Numbered from the stretch's first letter, positions 47,056 through 55,519 are shown. The stretch: 64,000 bases of DNA from Nonomuraea jiangxiensis (GCF_900099965.1 NZ_FNDJ01000001.1:419766-483765); one strand, 5' to 3'. Program-made: numbers and translations. The notes: generated by a model not told the origin, from the sequence alone.

Positions 47056-49389
47056 ATGACATCTGTGAACGTGCCAGGCCTGGCGCCCTGGCGGGACACG
47101 ACCCGCACGACCGACGAACGGGTGGAGGCCCTGCTGGCCGAGCTGACCCTTGAGGAGAAGGTGGCCCAGCTCGGCTCGGTCTGGGTCCAGACGGACGAAC
47201 CCGGCGACAACGCGCCCCTGCAACACCTCTTCATGGAGTCCGGAGGTGCGGGCGACCGGCTGGAGCGCGGGGTCGGCCACCTCACCCGCGTCTTCGGCAC
47301 CGCCCCGGTGACGCCCGCCGAGGGCGCGGCCCGGCTGCGCGCCCTCCAGGAGCGGGTGATGGCGGGCAACCGGCTGGGCATCCCGGCCATCGCCCACGAG
47401 GAGTGCCTGACCGGGTTCGCGACGTACGGGGCCACCGCGTACCCGACGCCGCTGGCCTGGGCGGCGACGTTCGATCCCGGGCTGGTGGAGCGCATGGCCG
47501 GGGCGATCGGCGCCGACCTGCGCGCCGTCGGCGTGCACCAGGGCCTGGCACCGGTGCTCGACGTCGTGCGGGACTACCGGTGGGGCCGGGTGGAGGAGTC
47601 GCTGGGCGAGGACCCGTACCTGGTCGGCCAGCTCGGCGCCGCCTACGTACGGGGCCTGGAGAGCGCGGGGATCGTCGCCACGCTCAAGCACTTCGCCGGC
47701 TACGCCTCCTCGCGCGCGGCCCGCAACCACGCCCCGGTCAGCATCGGGCCCAGGGAACTGGCCGACGTCGTGCTGCCCCCGTTCGAGACGGCATTGCACG
47801 AGGGCGGCGCGCGCTCGGTCATGAACTCCTACACCGATCTCGACGGCGTACCGGTCGGGGCCAGCGCGGACCTGCTGCGGCGGCTGCTCCGGGAGGAGTT
47901 GGGGTTCGACGGGACGGTGGTGTCCGACTACTGGGCCATCCCGTTCCTGGCCTCCATGCACGGCGTGGCCGAGGACGACGCGGCGGCCGGGGCGGTCGCG
48001 ATGCTGGCGGGCATCGACGTGGAGCTGCCGGAGACCGTCGGCTACGGCGAGCACCTGGTGGCGCACGTCCGCGCGGGCAGGGTCGCGGAGTCGGTGGTCG
48101 ACCAGTCCGTACGCCGGGTGCTACGGCAGAAGGTCGAGCTCGGCCTGCTGGACGGCGGTCCCCTCGTCCCCGGCGGCGCGGACGGCGTGGACCTCGACGG
48201 CCCGCGCAACCGCGACCTGGCCATGACGGTCGCGGAACGTTCCGTCGTGCTCCTGGACAACCCCGGCGGACTCCTCCCCCTCGACCCCGGCACCAACCTG
48301 CGGATCGCCGTCGTCGGCCCCTGCGCCGACGACCCCCGGTGCCTGCTGGGCTGCTATTCCTTCCCCAACCACGTGCTGGACCGCTACCCGGAGCACGGCA
48401 TGGGGCTGCCCATCGCCTCGATCAGGGAGGCGCTGGCCGCCGAGTTCCCGCACGCGGACGTGCGCCACGCGCCCGGCGTGGACGTGTCGGGCGACGACAC
48501 GTCGGGCATCGCCTCGGCCGCCGCCGTCGCGGCCGAGGCGGACGTCGCGCTGGTGTTCGTGGGCGACCGGGCGGGGTTGTTCGGCGGGGGCACGTCGGGG
48601 GAGGGCTGCGACGCGGCCGACCTGCGGCTGCCCGGCCGCCAGCCGGACCTGGTCGAAGCGGTCCTGGCCACCGGCACGCCGACCGTGCTGGTCGTGGTGT
48701 CGGGCCGGCCGTACGCGCTGGGCGCCTACCAGGCCCGCGTGGCAGCCGCGGTCCAGGCGTTCCTTCCCGGGGTGGAGGGTGGGGCGGCGGTGGCCGGCGT
48801 GCTCAGCGGCCGGGTGAACCCCTCCGGCCGCCTGCCCGTGCAGATCCCCGCCTCGCCGTCGATCAACCCCTCGACCTACCTGCAACCGCCTCTGGGCCGG
48901 CGGGCGGACGGGATCACGGCGCTGGACCCCACGCCCGCGTACGCGTTCGGGCACGGGCTGTCCTACTCGGCGATCGAATACCTGGACATCGTGACCGACC
49001 GCGCGGAGCTGCGCACCGACGGCGCCGTCGAGGTGCGGGTCACGGTCCGCAACACCGGCGCCCGGCCCGCCGAGGAGGTCGTGCAGCTCTACGCCGGCGA
49101 CCCGGTCGCGCAGGTGGCCAGGCCCGCGCTGCAGCTCGTCGGGTTCGCCCGGGTGGCGCTGGTGCCGGGGGAGCGGCGGGCGGTGGTGTTCGAGGTGCCC
49201 GCGGACGCGTTCTCCTACACCGGGATCGACCTGCGGCGCGTCGTCGAGCCCGGGGCCATCGTGCTCTCCGCCGGGCCCTCCGCGGCCGAGCCGCCGCTGC
49301 GCGCGGTCATCCGGCTGCAGGGCGAGACGCTCGTGCTCGGGTCCGCGCGGCGGCTCACCACCCGTACCCGGATCGAGGTGGTGAACTAG
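47056..49389 (+). CDS. GH3 beta-glycosidase (beta-glucosidase/beta-xylosidase type)
   Basis: A 777-residue intracellular enzyme without signal peptide. N-terminal barrel: LTLEEKVAQLGSVWV, LGIPAIAHEECLTGFATYGATAYPTPLAWAATFDPGLVERM, GLAPVLDVVRDYRWGRVEESLGEDPYLVGQLGAAYVRGLES, VATLKHFAGYASSRAARNHAPVSIGPREL and catalytic D291 in DGTVVSDYWAI. The alpha/beta sandwich follows (VALVFVGDRAGLFGGGTSGEGCDAADLRLPG), then a C-terminal Fn3-like domain (VTVRNTGARPAEEVVQLYAGDP). KHFAGY and SDY favour xylosidase/glucosidase acting on imported oligosaccharides. ATG lacks a Shine-Dalgarno and sits directly after the operator, so translation may be leaderless or the operator doubles as a weak ribosome site. Confidence 0.92.
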   Translation: MTSVNVPGLAPWRDTTRTTDERVEALLAELTLEEKVAQLGSVWVQTDEPGDNAPLQHLFMESGGAGDRLERGVGHLTRVFGTAPVTPAEGAARLRALQERVMAGNRLGIPAIAHEECLTGFATYGATAYPTPLAWAATFDPGLVERMAGAIGADLRAVGVHQGLAPVLDVVRDYRWGRVEESLGEDPYLVGQLGAAYVRGLESAGIVATLKHFAGYASSRAARNHAPVSIGPRELADVVLPPFETALHEGGARSVMNSYTDLDGVPVGASADLLRRLLREELGFDGTVVSDYWAIPFLASMHGVAEDDAAAGAVAMLAGIDVELPETVGYGEHLVAHVRAGRVAESVVDQSVRRVLRQKVELGLLDGGPLVPGGADGVDLDGPRNRDLAMTVAERSVVLLDNPGGLLPLDPGTNLRIAVVGPCADDPRCLLGCYSFPNHVLDRYPEHGMGLPIASIREALAAEFPHADVRHAPGVDVSGDDTSGIASAAAVAAEADVALVFVGDRAGLFGGGTSGEGCDAADLRLPGRQPDLVEAVLATGTPTVLVVVSGRPYALGAYQARVAAAVQAFLPGVEGGAAVAGVLSGRVNPSGRLPVQIPASPSINPSTYLQPPLGRRADGITALDPTPAYAFGHGLSYSAIEYLDIVTDRAELRTDGAVEVRVTVRNTGARPAEEVVQLYAGDPVAQVARPALQLVGFARVALVPGERRAVVFEVPADAFSYTGIDLRRVVEPGAIVLSAGPSAAEPPLRAVIRLQGETLVLGSARRLTTRTRIEVVN

Positions 49390-50405
49390 GGGAGGCGAAG
49401 GTCGGCGAAGACGCCTCGGTGGTCGGTCCTGGGCACGTCCACGATCTCGACCCGGCGTACGGCCACCCGCCTGTCGGCCAGCACGTGGTCGATGGAGATG
49501 ATCGGCGGGATCGGGCGGAAGTTCGGCCAGGTGGGGATCAGGCTCTTGCCCACCTGGTCGGCCGCGTCCACGTAGCCGCGGGCCAGCAGGTCGCGCAGGG
49601 CGCGGTGGTCGAGGCTGGCGTTGAAGTCGCCGGCCAGCACCCGGATCGCGGACGGGGAGGCCGAGGGGAGGGCGCGCAGGGCGCGGTTCCACTCCTCGGT
49701 CATCCGGCCGAGCGGCGGGTTGGGGTGCACGGCCACGAACTCGACCTTGCCCCCGCCGGGCAGCGTCATGGCGGCGGCGGGCATGTTGTGGCCGATCGGG
49801 GTGAACAGTCCGGTCAGCTCAGTGACGGGATGCCTGGCGTAGATGCCGCTGCCCGTGGCGCCGAACTCCGGTTGCAGCACCTGATACGGCAGCAGCCGCG
49901 TCAACCCGGCCGCGTCCAGGCGTTCGACCTCGTCCGGGCGCAGTTCGAGGGCGCTGAACACGTCGACGTCGAACCGGCGTACGAGGTCGACCACGGTCGC
50001 GGCGTCACCCCGGCCGAACAGGTTGATCGCCAGCACCCGTAGCGGCGTGCCGTTCGCCGCCGGCTGCTCCGCGCCGAAGGCCCTCGGCACGACGATCGCG
50101 ACCATGACCGCGCAGACGGCCGCGGCGGCCAGCGCGGCCGGGCGGTTGCGCCGGAGCAGCGACAGCAGCGCGGTCAGCGCCGCCAGCCCCGCCCCGTACG
50201 GAGTCAGGGTCATGAGCTGGGTGAGGAACGACCCCGTCTCCAGCCCGCCGGCCCTGATGACGGCCCAGAGCGCGAGCAGCACGACGACCGTCCAGCCGAA
50301 CCACCGCCTGCGGCGCTTCCCCCGCACGGGAACGCCGGCGGCCGGGACCTGCTCGGCCTCCACCGATGTGCGCACGCCGCCGTCCTGGCCCCCGGGTCGA
50401 TCCAC
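49386..50405 (-). CDS. Membrane-anchored endonuclease/exonuclease/phosphatase (EEP) family protein
   Basis: A 339-residue protein, GTG start. Residues 30-110 contain three membrane segments (FGWTVVVLLALWAVIRAGG, LMTLTPYGAGLAALTALLSLL, AALAAAAVCAVMVAIVVPRAF). The extracellular EEP domain follows: LRVLAINLFGRGDAATVVDLVRRFDVDVFSALELRPDEVERL (metal-binding E), GSGIYARHPVTEL, KVEFVAVHPNPP, IRVLAGDFNASLDHRALRDLL (catalytic GDFN) and IPPIISIDHVLADRRVAVRRVEI with TDHRGVFADLRL (catalytic D-H). Such proteins cleave phosphodiesters of nucleic acids or lipids. Its stop overlaps that of the convergent GH3 gene. Confidence 0.9.
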   Translation of the reverse strand: MDRPGGQDGGVRTSVEAEQVPAAGVPVRGKRRRRWFGWTVVVLLALWAVIRAGGLETGSFLTQLMTLTPYGAGLAALTALLSLLRRNRPAALAAAAVCAVMVAIVVPRAFGAEQPAANGTPLRVLAINLFGRGDAATVVDLVRRFDVDVFSALELRPDEVERLDAAGLTRLLPYQVLQPEFGATGSGIYARHPVTELTGLFTPIGHNMPAAAMTLPGGGKVEFVAVHPNPPLGRMTEEWNRALRALPSASPSAIRVLAGDFNASLDHRALRDLLARGYVDAADQVGKSLIPTWPNFRPIPPIISIDHVLADRRVAVRRVEIVDVPRTDHRGVFADLRLP

Positions 50406-50496
50406 AGCTTGAACCTTAAACCTTCCCAGCTCGGAACGTGTCCGGCTCTCAGCGGGCTCTCAGCGTGGGGATCATGCCGTGCCGCCGGCCCCCGGC

Positions 50497-51270
50497 CTAC
50501 GCGGTGACGAAGTCGGCGATGAGCACGGTGGCGTCCTCCTTCGGGTCGGCGGCGGCGATCTCGTCGTACAGCCGGTCCAGGCAGGCGACCGGGGAGGTCG
50601 TGCCGCTCAGGAGTTGCTTCATGCGCGGCAGGCCGAGGGCCTTGAGCACGCCCTCGGTGACGATGACGACCCGGTCGCCGGGACGCAGCGCCACGGTGCC
50701 GACCTCGGTGCCGACCTCGGGGTCGAGCGCCGACGGCAGGCCGATCCCGCGCGGCGGCGGGCCGTCCTCGGAGGGCGGCGTCGTGAGCTGCTGCGGCTCC
50801 CGGCCCCTCGGGCAGTGGAAGATCGCGCCGTTCCCGACGTGGGCGAAGCGCAGCCGCGGCCGCTCCCCGGTGTCGAGGACCACCAGGTCCAGGGTGCTGA
50901 CCAGGTCGGGCGTGGCGGGGTTGCGCAGCGCCGCGGTACGTACGGCGCGGTGCGCCGCCTGCGCGCACTCGTCCAGGTCCTGCTCGCGCGTCCCGGCGTG
51001 CTGCGGCCTGGCCCCGACCACGGCGCCCAGGGCCAGCGCGGCGGCCGTGTGGCCCAGCGCGGTGCCCCCGGTGCCGTGGGCGGTCGCCAGGAGCCGCTCC
51101 TGGATGACGTACGCGTCGGTCGGCGGGCCCTGCGAGCCCTCGTACGTACCGCCCACCGCCATCAGCCGTCCCCGTGCCCCCGGCATGCCGGCCGGCCAGT
51201 TCCCGCGCCGCCCCCGCACGGTCATCACCGACAGACACGAGATGAGAAACGTGATCACGAAGAAAGTCAT
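50497..51270 (-). CDS. PP2C-like phosphatase-domain protein with N-terminal membrane anchor
   Basis: A 257-residue protein: membrane segment MTFFVITFLISCLSVMTV, then a shortened PP2C-type fold. The first Asp box normally near G-x-R-x-x-N/D is replaced (LMAVGGTYEGSQGPPTDAYVIQERLLATAHGTGGTALGHTAAALALG, where canonical is VADGMGGHxxGE), while later blocks are good: STLDLVVLDTGERPRLRFAHVGNGAIFHCPRG, VALRPGDRVVIVTEGVLKALGLP and PKEDATVLIADF. ATAHGTGG in place of VADGMGG removes a metal-binding Asp, so catalytic activity is doubtful; it may be a pseudophosphatase or an SpoIIE/RsbU-like variant. Upstream lies the 51335-51381 inverted repeat. Confidence 0.75.
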   Translation of the reverse strand: MTFFVITFLISCLSVMTVRGRRGNWPAGMPGARGRLMAVGGTYEGSQGPPTDAYVIQERLLATAHGTGGTALGHTAAALALGAVVGARPQHAGTREQDLDECAQAAHRAVRTAALRNPATPDLVSTLDLVVLDTGERPRLRFAHVGNGAIFHCPRGREPQQLTTPPSEDGPPPRGIGLPSALDPEVGTEVGTVALRPGDRVVIVTEGVLKALGLPRMKQLLSGTTSPVACLDRLYDEIAAADPKEDATVLIADFVTA

Positions 51271-51590
51271 GGGTCCCCTCCCGTCGCGTCATCGCGACAC
51301 TCGCCCAGTACACGCTCATATGAGAGGACGCGACTGACGGCTGATCGGCCGTCGTGGGGTCTGACGGCCGATCAGCCGTCATGCCGCCGGGGCGGCGACG
51401 GGCCAATGTGCGAGGAGAGCGGCGATTGCCGCACGAGCCGGCACGAGGGAAGAAGCCATGCGACCCATGTCCACATCCCCGGCCACCACCGGACAAGCCC
51501 CTTCGCGTTTCCTTTTACACACCCTTCGCGCCCCTATCGGGTGCATTATTCTGAGACCCGTCTTGTGCTCTGACGACGAGCGGGCGGCCC
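51271..51590. other. 320-bp divergent promoter region (PP2C-like / kinase operon)
   Basis: No gene is supported. It holds the large inverted repeat 51335-51381 and an AT-richer stretch (51500-51560, TTTCCTTTTACAC and GCATTATTCTGAG) that probably contains the kinase promoter; TATTCT at about 51547 is a possible -10. Confidence 0.5.
51335..51381. promoter_or_regulatory. Perfect 19-bp inverted repeat, each arm a near-palindrome
   Basis: TGACGGCTGATCGGCCGTC (51335-51353) is repeated in inverse orientation at 51363-51381 across a 9-nt spacer. Each arm alone is close to palindromic (GACGGC-yGATCr-GCCGTC). This may be a double operator for a dimeric regulator or a very stable hairpin; its position 65 nt from the PP2C-like start and 210 nt from the kinase start favours regulation. 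Confidence 0.65.
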
Positions 51591-52745
51591 ATGTACCAGC
51601 GTGGTTCCACGAGATACGACTCGGCGACCAGGCACATGCAGCGGGCGGTCACACTCGTCGGGGGCGGCGCGCGGGGTGTGATGGGCCTGGTGGCGATCGC
51701 CGCCGCGATTCTCGGCGCCGTCCCGCCGGTCTCCGTCGCGTGGCTGGCGCCCATGCTGGCGGTCGACCTGGTGCTGAGTGTGCTGTTCCTGCGGCTGGCC
51801 CGGCGGCTGGATCCGTTGCCCTCCTGGCTGGTGGCCGGTGATGCGGCGACCACCGTCGTGCTGTGCCTGGCACAGCCGTACCTCGTGGCGGGGGAGGCGC
51901 TCGAAGGGGGATCGAGCTGGGTCGCGGGGCTGGTCACGATGAGCATCGTGATCACGGCGACCGTCTGGCGGCCATGGGTGGCGGTGCCCGTCGGCCTGGC
52001 GGTGGCGACCGCCTACCTCGTGGGGCTGCGGCTGGCGGCCCCGTACCAGGACGGGATCGGGACGCTGGGGATCCACTTCGTCCAGATCCTGTCCATCACG
52101 CTGCTGATGACGCTGCTGCGCCGCTCCGCCGCCTCGGCGGACGCGTTCCTGCGCAGGAGCGCGCGTGCCGAGATCGCTCTCATGGTCGAGCGGATGCGCC
52201 GCGAGGACGAGCTGAAGCAGGTCGGCAGCATTCACGAGACCTCGCTGCACACGCTGACGATGGTCGGCCTGGGCACCTACGACGAGCCCTCGGCCACGCT
52301 GCGCGCCCAGGCGGCGACCGACCTGGCGGCGCTGGAGAAGCTGCGGGACACGCCCCACGCCGACCCCGTGCCGATCGCCCTGGACGCGCTGCTGGACGAG
52401 GTGGCCGGGCGGGCCAGGGGCATCGACGTACGGCGGCGGCTGATCCAGGAGACGGTGCCGGGGGAGGTCGCGGAGCGGTTCGCCCGGGCCGTGACCGAGG
52501 CGCTGGCGAACGTCGCGCTGCACTCCGGCGTGCGCGAGGCCGAGCTGGTCTCCAGCAGGCAGGACGGCGAGATCCGGGTCGAGGTCGCCGACCAGGGTGC
52601 CGGGTTCGACCTGGCCCGGGTGCCGTCCGACCGGTTCGGCGTGCGCGGCTCGATCCTGGACACGATGCGCTCCCTGCCGAACGCCGGCGCCGACATCTCC
52701 TCCGGGACCGCCGGCACGCGGGTCAGCCTCTGGTGGCGGCCATGA
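51591..52745 (+). CDS. Sensor histidine kinase (membrane)
   Basis: A 384-residue protein. Residues 25-180 contain five or six membrane segments (GVMGLVAIAAAILGA, WLAPMLAVDLVLSVLFLRLA, WLVAGDAATTVVLCLA, WVAGLVTMSIVITATVW, VPVGLAVATAYLVGL, FVQILSITLLMTLL). The H-box is ELKQVGSIHETSLHTLTMVGLG, followed by helical linker and a short HATPase domain: VTEALANVALHSGVREAELV (N-box with Asn), VEVADQGAGFDL (G1, DxGxGF) and FGVRGSILDTMRSLPNAGADISSGTAGTRVSLWW (G2). It belongs to the short HisKA_3-like kinases. Translationally coupled to the next gene (ATGA). First of a three-gene signalling operon. Confidence 0.88.
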   Translation: MYQRGSTRYDSATRHMQRAVTLVGGGARGVMGLVAIAAAILGAVPPVSVAWLAPMLAVDLVLSVLFLRLARRLDPLPSWLVAGDAATTVVLCLAQPYLVAGEALEGGSSWVAGLVTMSIVITATVWRPWVAVPVGLAVATAYLVGLRLAAPYQDGIGTLGIHFVQILSITLLMTLLRRSAASADAFLRRSARAEIALMVERMRREDELKQVGSIHETSLHTLTMVGLGTYDEPSATLRAQAATDLAALEKLRDTPHADPVPIALDALLDEVAGRARGIDVRRRLIQETVPGEVAERFARAVTEALANVALHSGVREAELVSSRQDGEIRVEVADQGAGFDLARVPSDRFGVRGSILDTMRSLPNAGADISSGTAGTRVSLWWRP

Positions 52746-53860
52746 CCGAGGACATCGAGCAGGTCGCGCAGCGCTACGGCCGCTACACCACGTTCGGCGC
52801 CATCGTGATCACCCTGGTCTGGCACATCGGCTACGACCTCACGGTCACGGTCACCGGCTGGGACGGCTTCCGCTGGCCGGTGCTCGCCGCCGTGTCCTGG
52901 GTGGCCTACACCGCGATCGCCGCGTACGCCGGGGTCGTCCTGGTACGCACCTACACCGGCCCCACCAGGGTGCTCGAACTGGCGATCGCCGTGCTGGCCG
53001 CCGACGTCGCCGTGATGGTGGCCGGCCAGCCGCAGGACCTGCTCGGGCCCAGCAACTGGGGCTGGGGCTCGGTGGGCTGGCTCGGCGTCATGCTCTTCTG
53101 GAACCGGCCGCGCTGGCGGAGCGAGCTGACCGCGTTCCTGGCCGTGAACGCCGGCGGCATGCTCGCGGCGATGGCCGTGGCCGGGATGCTCGACCGCGTC
53201 TCCATCGCCAAATACCTGATGGTCATGGCCGGCAGCATCACCCTTCAGGTCGGCTACATGGTCGGCTGCCACACCCTGCGCGTCCGCGCCGAGGACGCCG
53301 TGACGCTGGCCCGCCGGCTCGCCGCCGATGACGCCTGGCGGGAGTCCGCGCGCAGCATTCACGCCGACCGCATCCGCCGCTACGCCGCCATCCGCGACGT
53401 GGCCGAGTCGCTGCTCACGCAGCTCGCCGACGGGGCCGACCCCGGCGATCCCCGGGTGCGCGAGGACTGCACCGCCGGGGCCATGCGGCTGCGGCGGCTC
53501 ATCACCGAGCGCGAGGACGTGCCCGACGAGCTGGTGTCGGCGCTGCGCGAGCACATCGACGCGGCCGAGCGGCGCCAGGTCCTCGTGACGGCGCCGCCGT
53601 TCGGCGGCAGCTTTCCCGAGCTGCCGGAGGGCGTGCGGGAGGACCTGCTCAGAGGGCCCATCGAGGCGCTGGACGGGGCCAGGTCGCGGGCCAGGGTCAC
53701 GGTGTCGGCGATGTCGACGATGGTGAGCGTGGCCGTCGTCGCCGACAACGACGACCTGCCCGTCAGCGCCACCCCGGTACGCGAGCCCAGCGGGGTCGTC
53801 GTCACCTACCAACGACAGGGAGGGGAGGTATGGGTCAACAGCATCTGGCAGGACCCGTGA
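52742..53860 (+). CDS. Membrane pseudokinase-like partner of the sensor kinase
   Basis: A 372-residue protein, ATG overlapping the kinase stop by 4 nt. It has the same layout: six membrane segments (TTFGAIVITLVWHIGYDLTV, WPVLAAVSWVAYTAIAAYAGVVLV, LELAIAVLAADVAVMVAG, WGSVGWLGVMLFW, FLAVNAGGMLAAMAVAGML, YLMVMAGSITLQVGYMVG), then an H-box-like SARSIHADRIRRYAAIRDVAESLL. The ATPase half has lost its motifs: where the kinase has EALANVALHS this protein has EALDGARSRARVT (N-box Asn missing), and no DxGxG box is present (VAVVADNDDLPVSATP). It therefore should not bind ATP and may heterodimerise with the kinase. It overlaps the response regulator by 31 nt. Confidence 0.8.
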   Translation: MTEDIEQVAQRYGRYTTFGAIVITLVWHIGYDLTVTVTGWDGFRWPVLAAVSWVAYTAIAAYAGVVLVRTYTGPTRVLELAIAVLAADVAVMVAGQPQDLLGPSNWGWGSVGWLGVMLFWNRPRWRSELTAFLAVNAGGMLAAMAVAGMLDRVSIAKYLMVMAGSITLQVGYMVGCHTLRVRAEDAVTLARRLAADDAWRESARSIHADRIRRYAAIRDVAESLLTQLADGADPGDPRVREDCTAGAMRLRRLITEREDVPDELVSALREHIDAAERRQVLVTAPPFGGSFPELPEGVREDLLRGPIEALDGARSRARVTVSAMSTMVSVAVVADNDDLPVSATPVREPSGVVVTYQRQGGEVWVNSIWQDP

Positions 53861-54513
53861 CCGTGGCGCTGGTGGAGGACCACCAGGTCGTGGTGGACGG
53901 GGTCAGGTCGTGGTTCGGCCCGCCGGCCCCGGTGGAGCTGGTCGTGCAGGGGCCCACCATCGAGTCGGTCCGCGGCACGAATGCCGACGTGCTGCTGCTC
54001 GACCTCAACCTCAACGGCACCATGGTCGTCGACCGGGTCGCCGAGTTGTGCGCGGGCGGGCAGCGGGTGATCGTCTTCTCCGAGCACGAGGAGCCGGAGA
54101 CGGTGCGCGCCGTGCTCGACGCGGGGGCCTCCGCCTTCATCGGCAAGGGGCGGGCCACGCGGGAGACCTGCCTGGAGACGATCCTGGAGGTGGCCGCCGA
54201 TCGGCCGAGCGTGACGCCGCCGATGGCCCAGGCCATCGCCACGGACGAGGGGCCGCACCGGCCGCAGCTGTCCGACAAGGAGCGGGCGGCGCTGCTGTTC
54301 TGGTTCCAGTCGATGTCGAAGGCGTCCGTGGCGGCGCGGATGGGCATCAAGGAGCGGACCGTGCGGCAGTACATCGACCGGGCCCGGGTGAAGTACGCCG
54401 CGGCCGGCCGTCCCGCGCCCACCAAGGAGAAGCTGCTGATCTGCGCCATCCAGGACGGGCTGGTGCAGCCGGACGAGGTGACGGTCTACACCTCCCGCGC
54501 GGCCTCGCCTTAG
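53830..54513 (+). CDS. Response regulator with LuxR-like DNA-binding domain
   Basis: A 227-residue protein. ATG 53830 is chosen for the very strong GGGAGGGGAGG site just upstream; it lies inside the previous gene (31-nt overlap). Receiver: VTVALVEDHQVVVDGVRSWFG (acidic pocket), VLLLDLNLNGT (phospho-Asp), VIVFSEHEE and SAFIGKGRAT (Lys). Output domain: LSDKERAALLFWFQSMSKASVAARMGIKERTVRQYIDRARVKYAAAGRPAPTKEKLLICAIQDGLV, a variant LuxR/GerE HTH. Receptor for phosphate from the upstream kinase. Targets unknown; the AA10 gene follows 290 nt later with its own regulatory region. Confidence 0.9.
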   Translation: MGQQHLAGPVTVALVEDHQVVVDGVRSWFGPPAPVELVVQGPTIESVRGTNADVLLLDLNLNGTMVVDRVAELCAGGQRVIVFSEHEEPETVRAVLDAGASAFIGKGRATRETCLETILEVAADRPSVTPPMAQAIATDEGPHRPQLSDKERAALLFWFQSMSKASVAARMGIKERTVRQYIDRARVKYAAAGRPAPTKEKLLICAIQDGLVQPDEVTVYTSRAASP

Positions 54514-54587
54514 AGGCCGGACTCCTGACCCCGCCGGCGAGTCGCCCGCGGGGTGTTCGTGCTGCCCGGACGTCCCTTGGCAGGCGT

Positions 54588-54618
54588 TCAAGTTTCGGGC
54601 TGGGGTTGAAAGTTTCAG
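54588..54618. promoter_or_regulatory. LacI-type operator upstream of the AA10 gene
   Basis: TGAAAGTTTCAG (54607-54618) is a near-perfect palindrome matching the GH115 and GH3 operators, preceded by a half-match CAAGTTTCGG (54590-54599). It lies 188 nt before the AA10 start; TTGACA at 54699-54704 further downstream is a possible -35 element. Confidence 0.55.
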
Positions 54619-54805
54619 TGCCTGGGGCGGGGGCTGGGAAAGCCCTTTCCGCTGCTCATCGCGTACGTCGACCAGGGCGCACGGAGCGGGACGGCGCGTT
54701 GACATCAGGGCGTCATTTGTCCGGGATTTGGGGAGTCAGATACCGTCGCCGGAGCGGAGCGCTCCCCCCTGACCGGACCCCCTGACCGGAAACCTGGAGA
54801 CCGCC

Positions 54806-55471
54806 ATGCCCCAAGTCGCACCACACCGCCGGGTGTACCGTGCCCTGGCTCTGCTGCTGTCCACGGCGATGATCATCGTCCTCCCGCTGTCCGGCAACGC
54901 GACGGCGCACGGCTCGGTCGTCGACCCGGCCTCCCGCAACTACGGCTGCTGGCTGCGCTGGGGCAGCGACTTCCAGAACCCGACCATGCAGCAGCGCGAC
55001 CCGATGTGCTGGCAGGCCTGGCAGGACAACACCAACGCCATGTGGAACTGGAACGGCCTCTACCGCGACAACGTCGGCGGCAACCACCAGGCCGCGATCC
55101 CCAACGGCCAGCTCTGCAGCGCCGGCCAGAGCCAGGGCGGCCGCTACCGCTCCATGGACACGCCGGGCGCGTGGACGGCGACGACCCTCGGCAGCACCTT
55201 CAACATCCGGCTGACCGACCAGGCGTACCACGGCGCGGACTACATCCGCGTCTACATCACCCGCCAGGGCTACGACGCGACGACCACCCGGCTCGGCTGG
55301 AACCACCTGGAGCTGGTCAGGGAGACGCCCAGGTACGCGCCCGCCGGCACGTACGCGATCGACAGCATCAGCAAGGGGTCCCGCACCGGCCGCCACGTGG
55401 TCTACACGATCTGGAAGGCCTCGCACATGGACCAGACCTACTACTTCTGCAGTGACGTGATCTTCAGCTGA
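54806..55471 (+). CDS. AA10 lytic polysaccharide monooxygenase (secreted)
   Basis: A 221-residue protein with signal peptide (ALALLLSTAMIIVLPLSGNATA) cleaved before His35, giving the mature N terminus HGSVVDPASRNYGCW; this N-terminal His is the first copper ligand of the AA10 histidine brace. The second is His142 (DQAYHGADYIRVYITRQGYD). Other features: NGLYRDNVGGNHQAAIPNGQLCSAGQ, GAWTATTLGSTFNIRLT, TRLGWNHLELV and the C-terminal VVYTIWKASHMDQTYYFCSDVIFS. Single-domain, without CBM. AA10 enzymes cleave chitin or cellulose oxidatively. The upstream operator suggests co-regulation with the xylan enzymes, so a cellulose-active type is plausible. Confidence 0.93.
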   Translation: MPQVAPHRRVYRALALLLSTAMIIVLPLSGNATAHGSVVDPASRNYGCWLRWGSDFQNPTMQQRDPMCWQAWQDNTNAMWNWNGLYRDNVGGNHQAAIPNGQLCSAGQSQGGRYRSMDTPGAWTATTLGSTFNIRLTDQAYHGADYIRVYITRQGYDATTTRLGWNHLELVRETPRYAPAGTYAIDSISKGSRTGRHVVYTIWKASHMDQTYYFCSDVIFS

Positions 55472-55484
55472 TCGGCAGGGAGCC

Positions 55485-55519
55485 GAGGGGGCCGGAGGGT
55501 GATCCTCTCCGGCCCCCTC
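55485..55519 (+). terminator. Strong hairpin terminator after AA10
   Basis: GAGGGGGCCGGAG (55485-55497) pairs perfectly with CTCCGGCCCCCTC (55507-55519), 13 bp, 9-nt loop, 14 nt after the stop. Confidence 0.8.
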
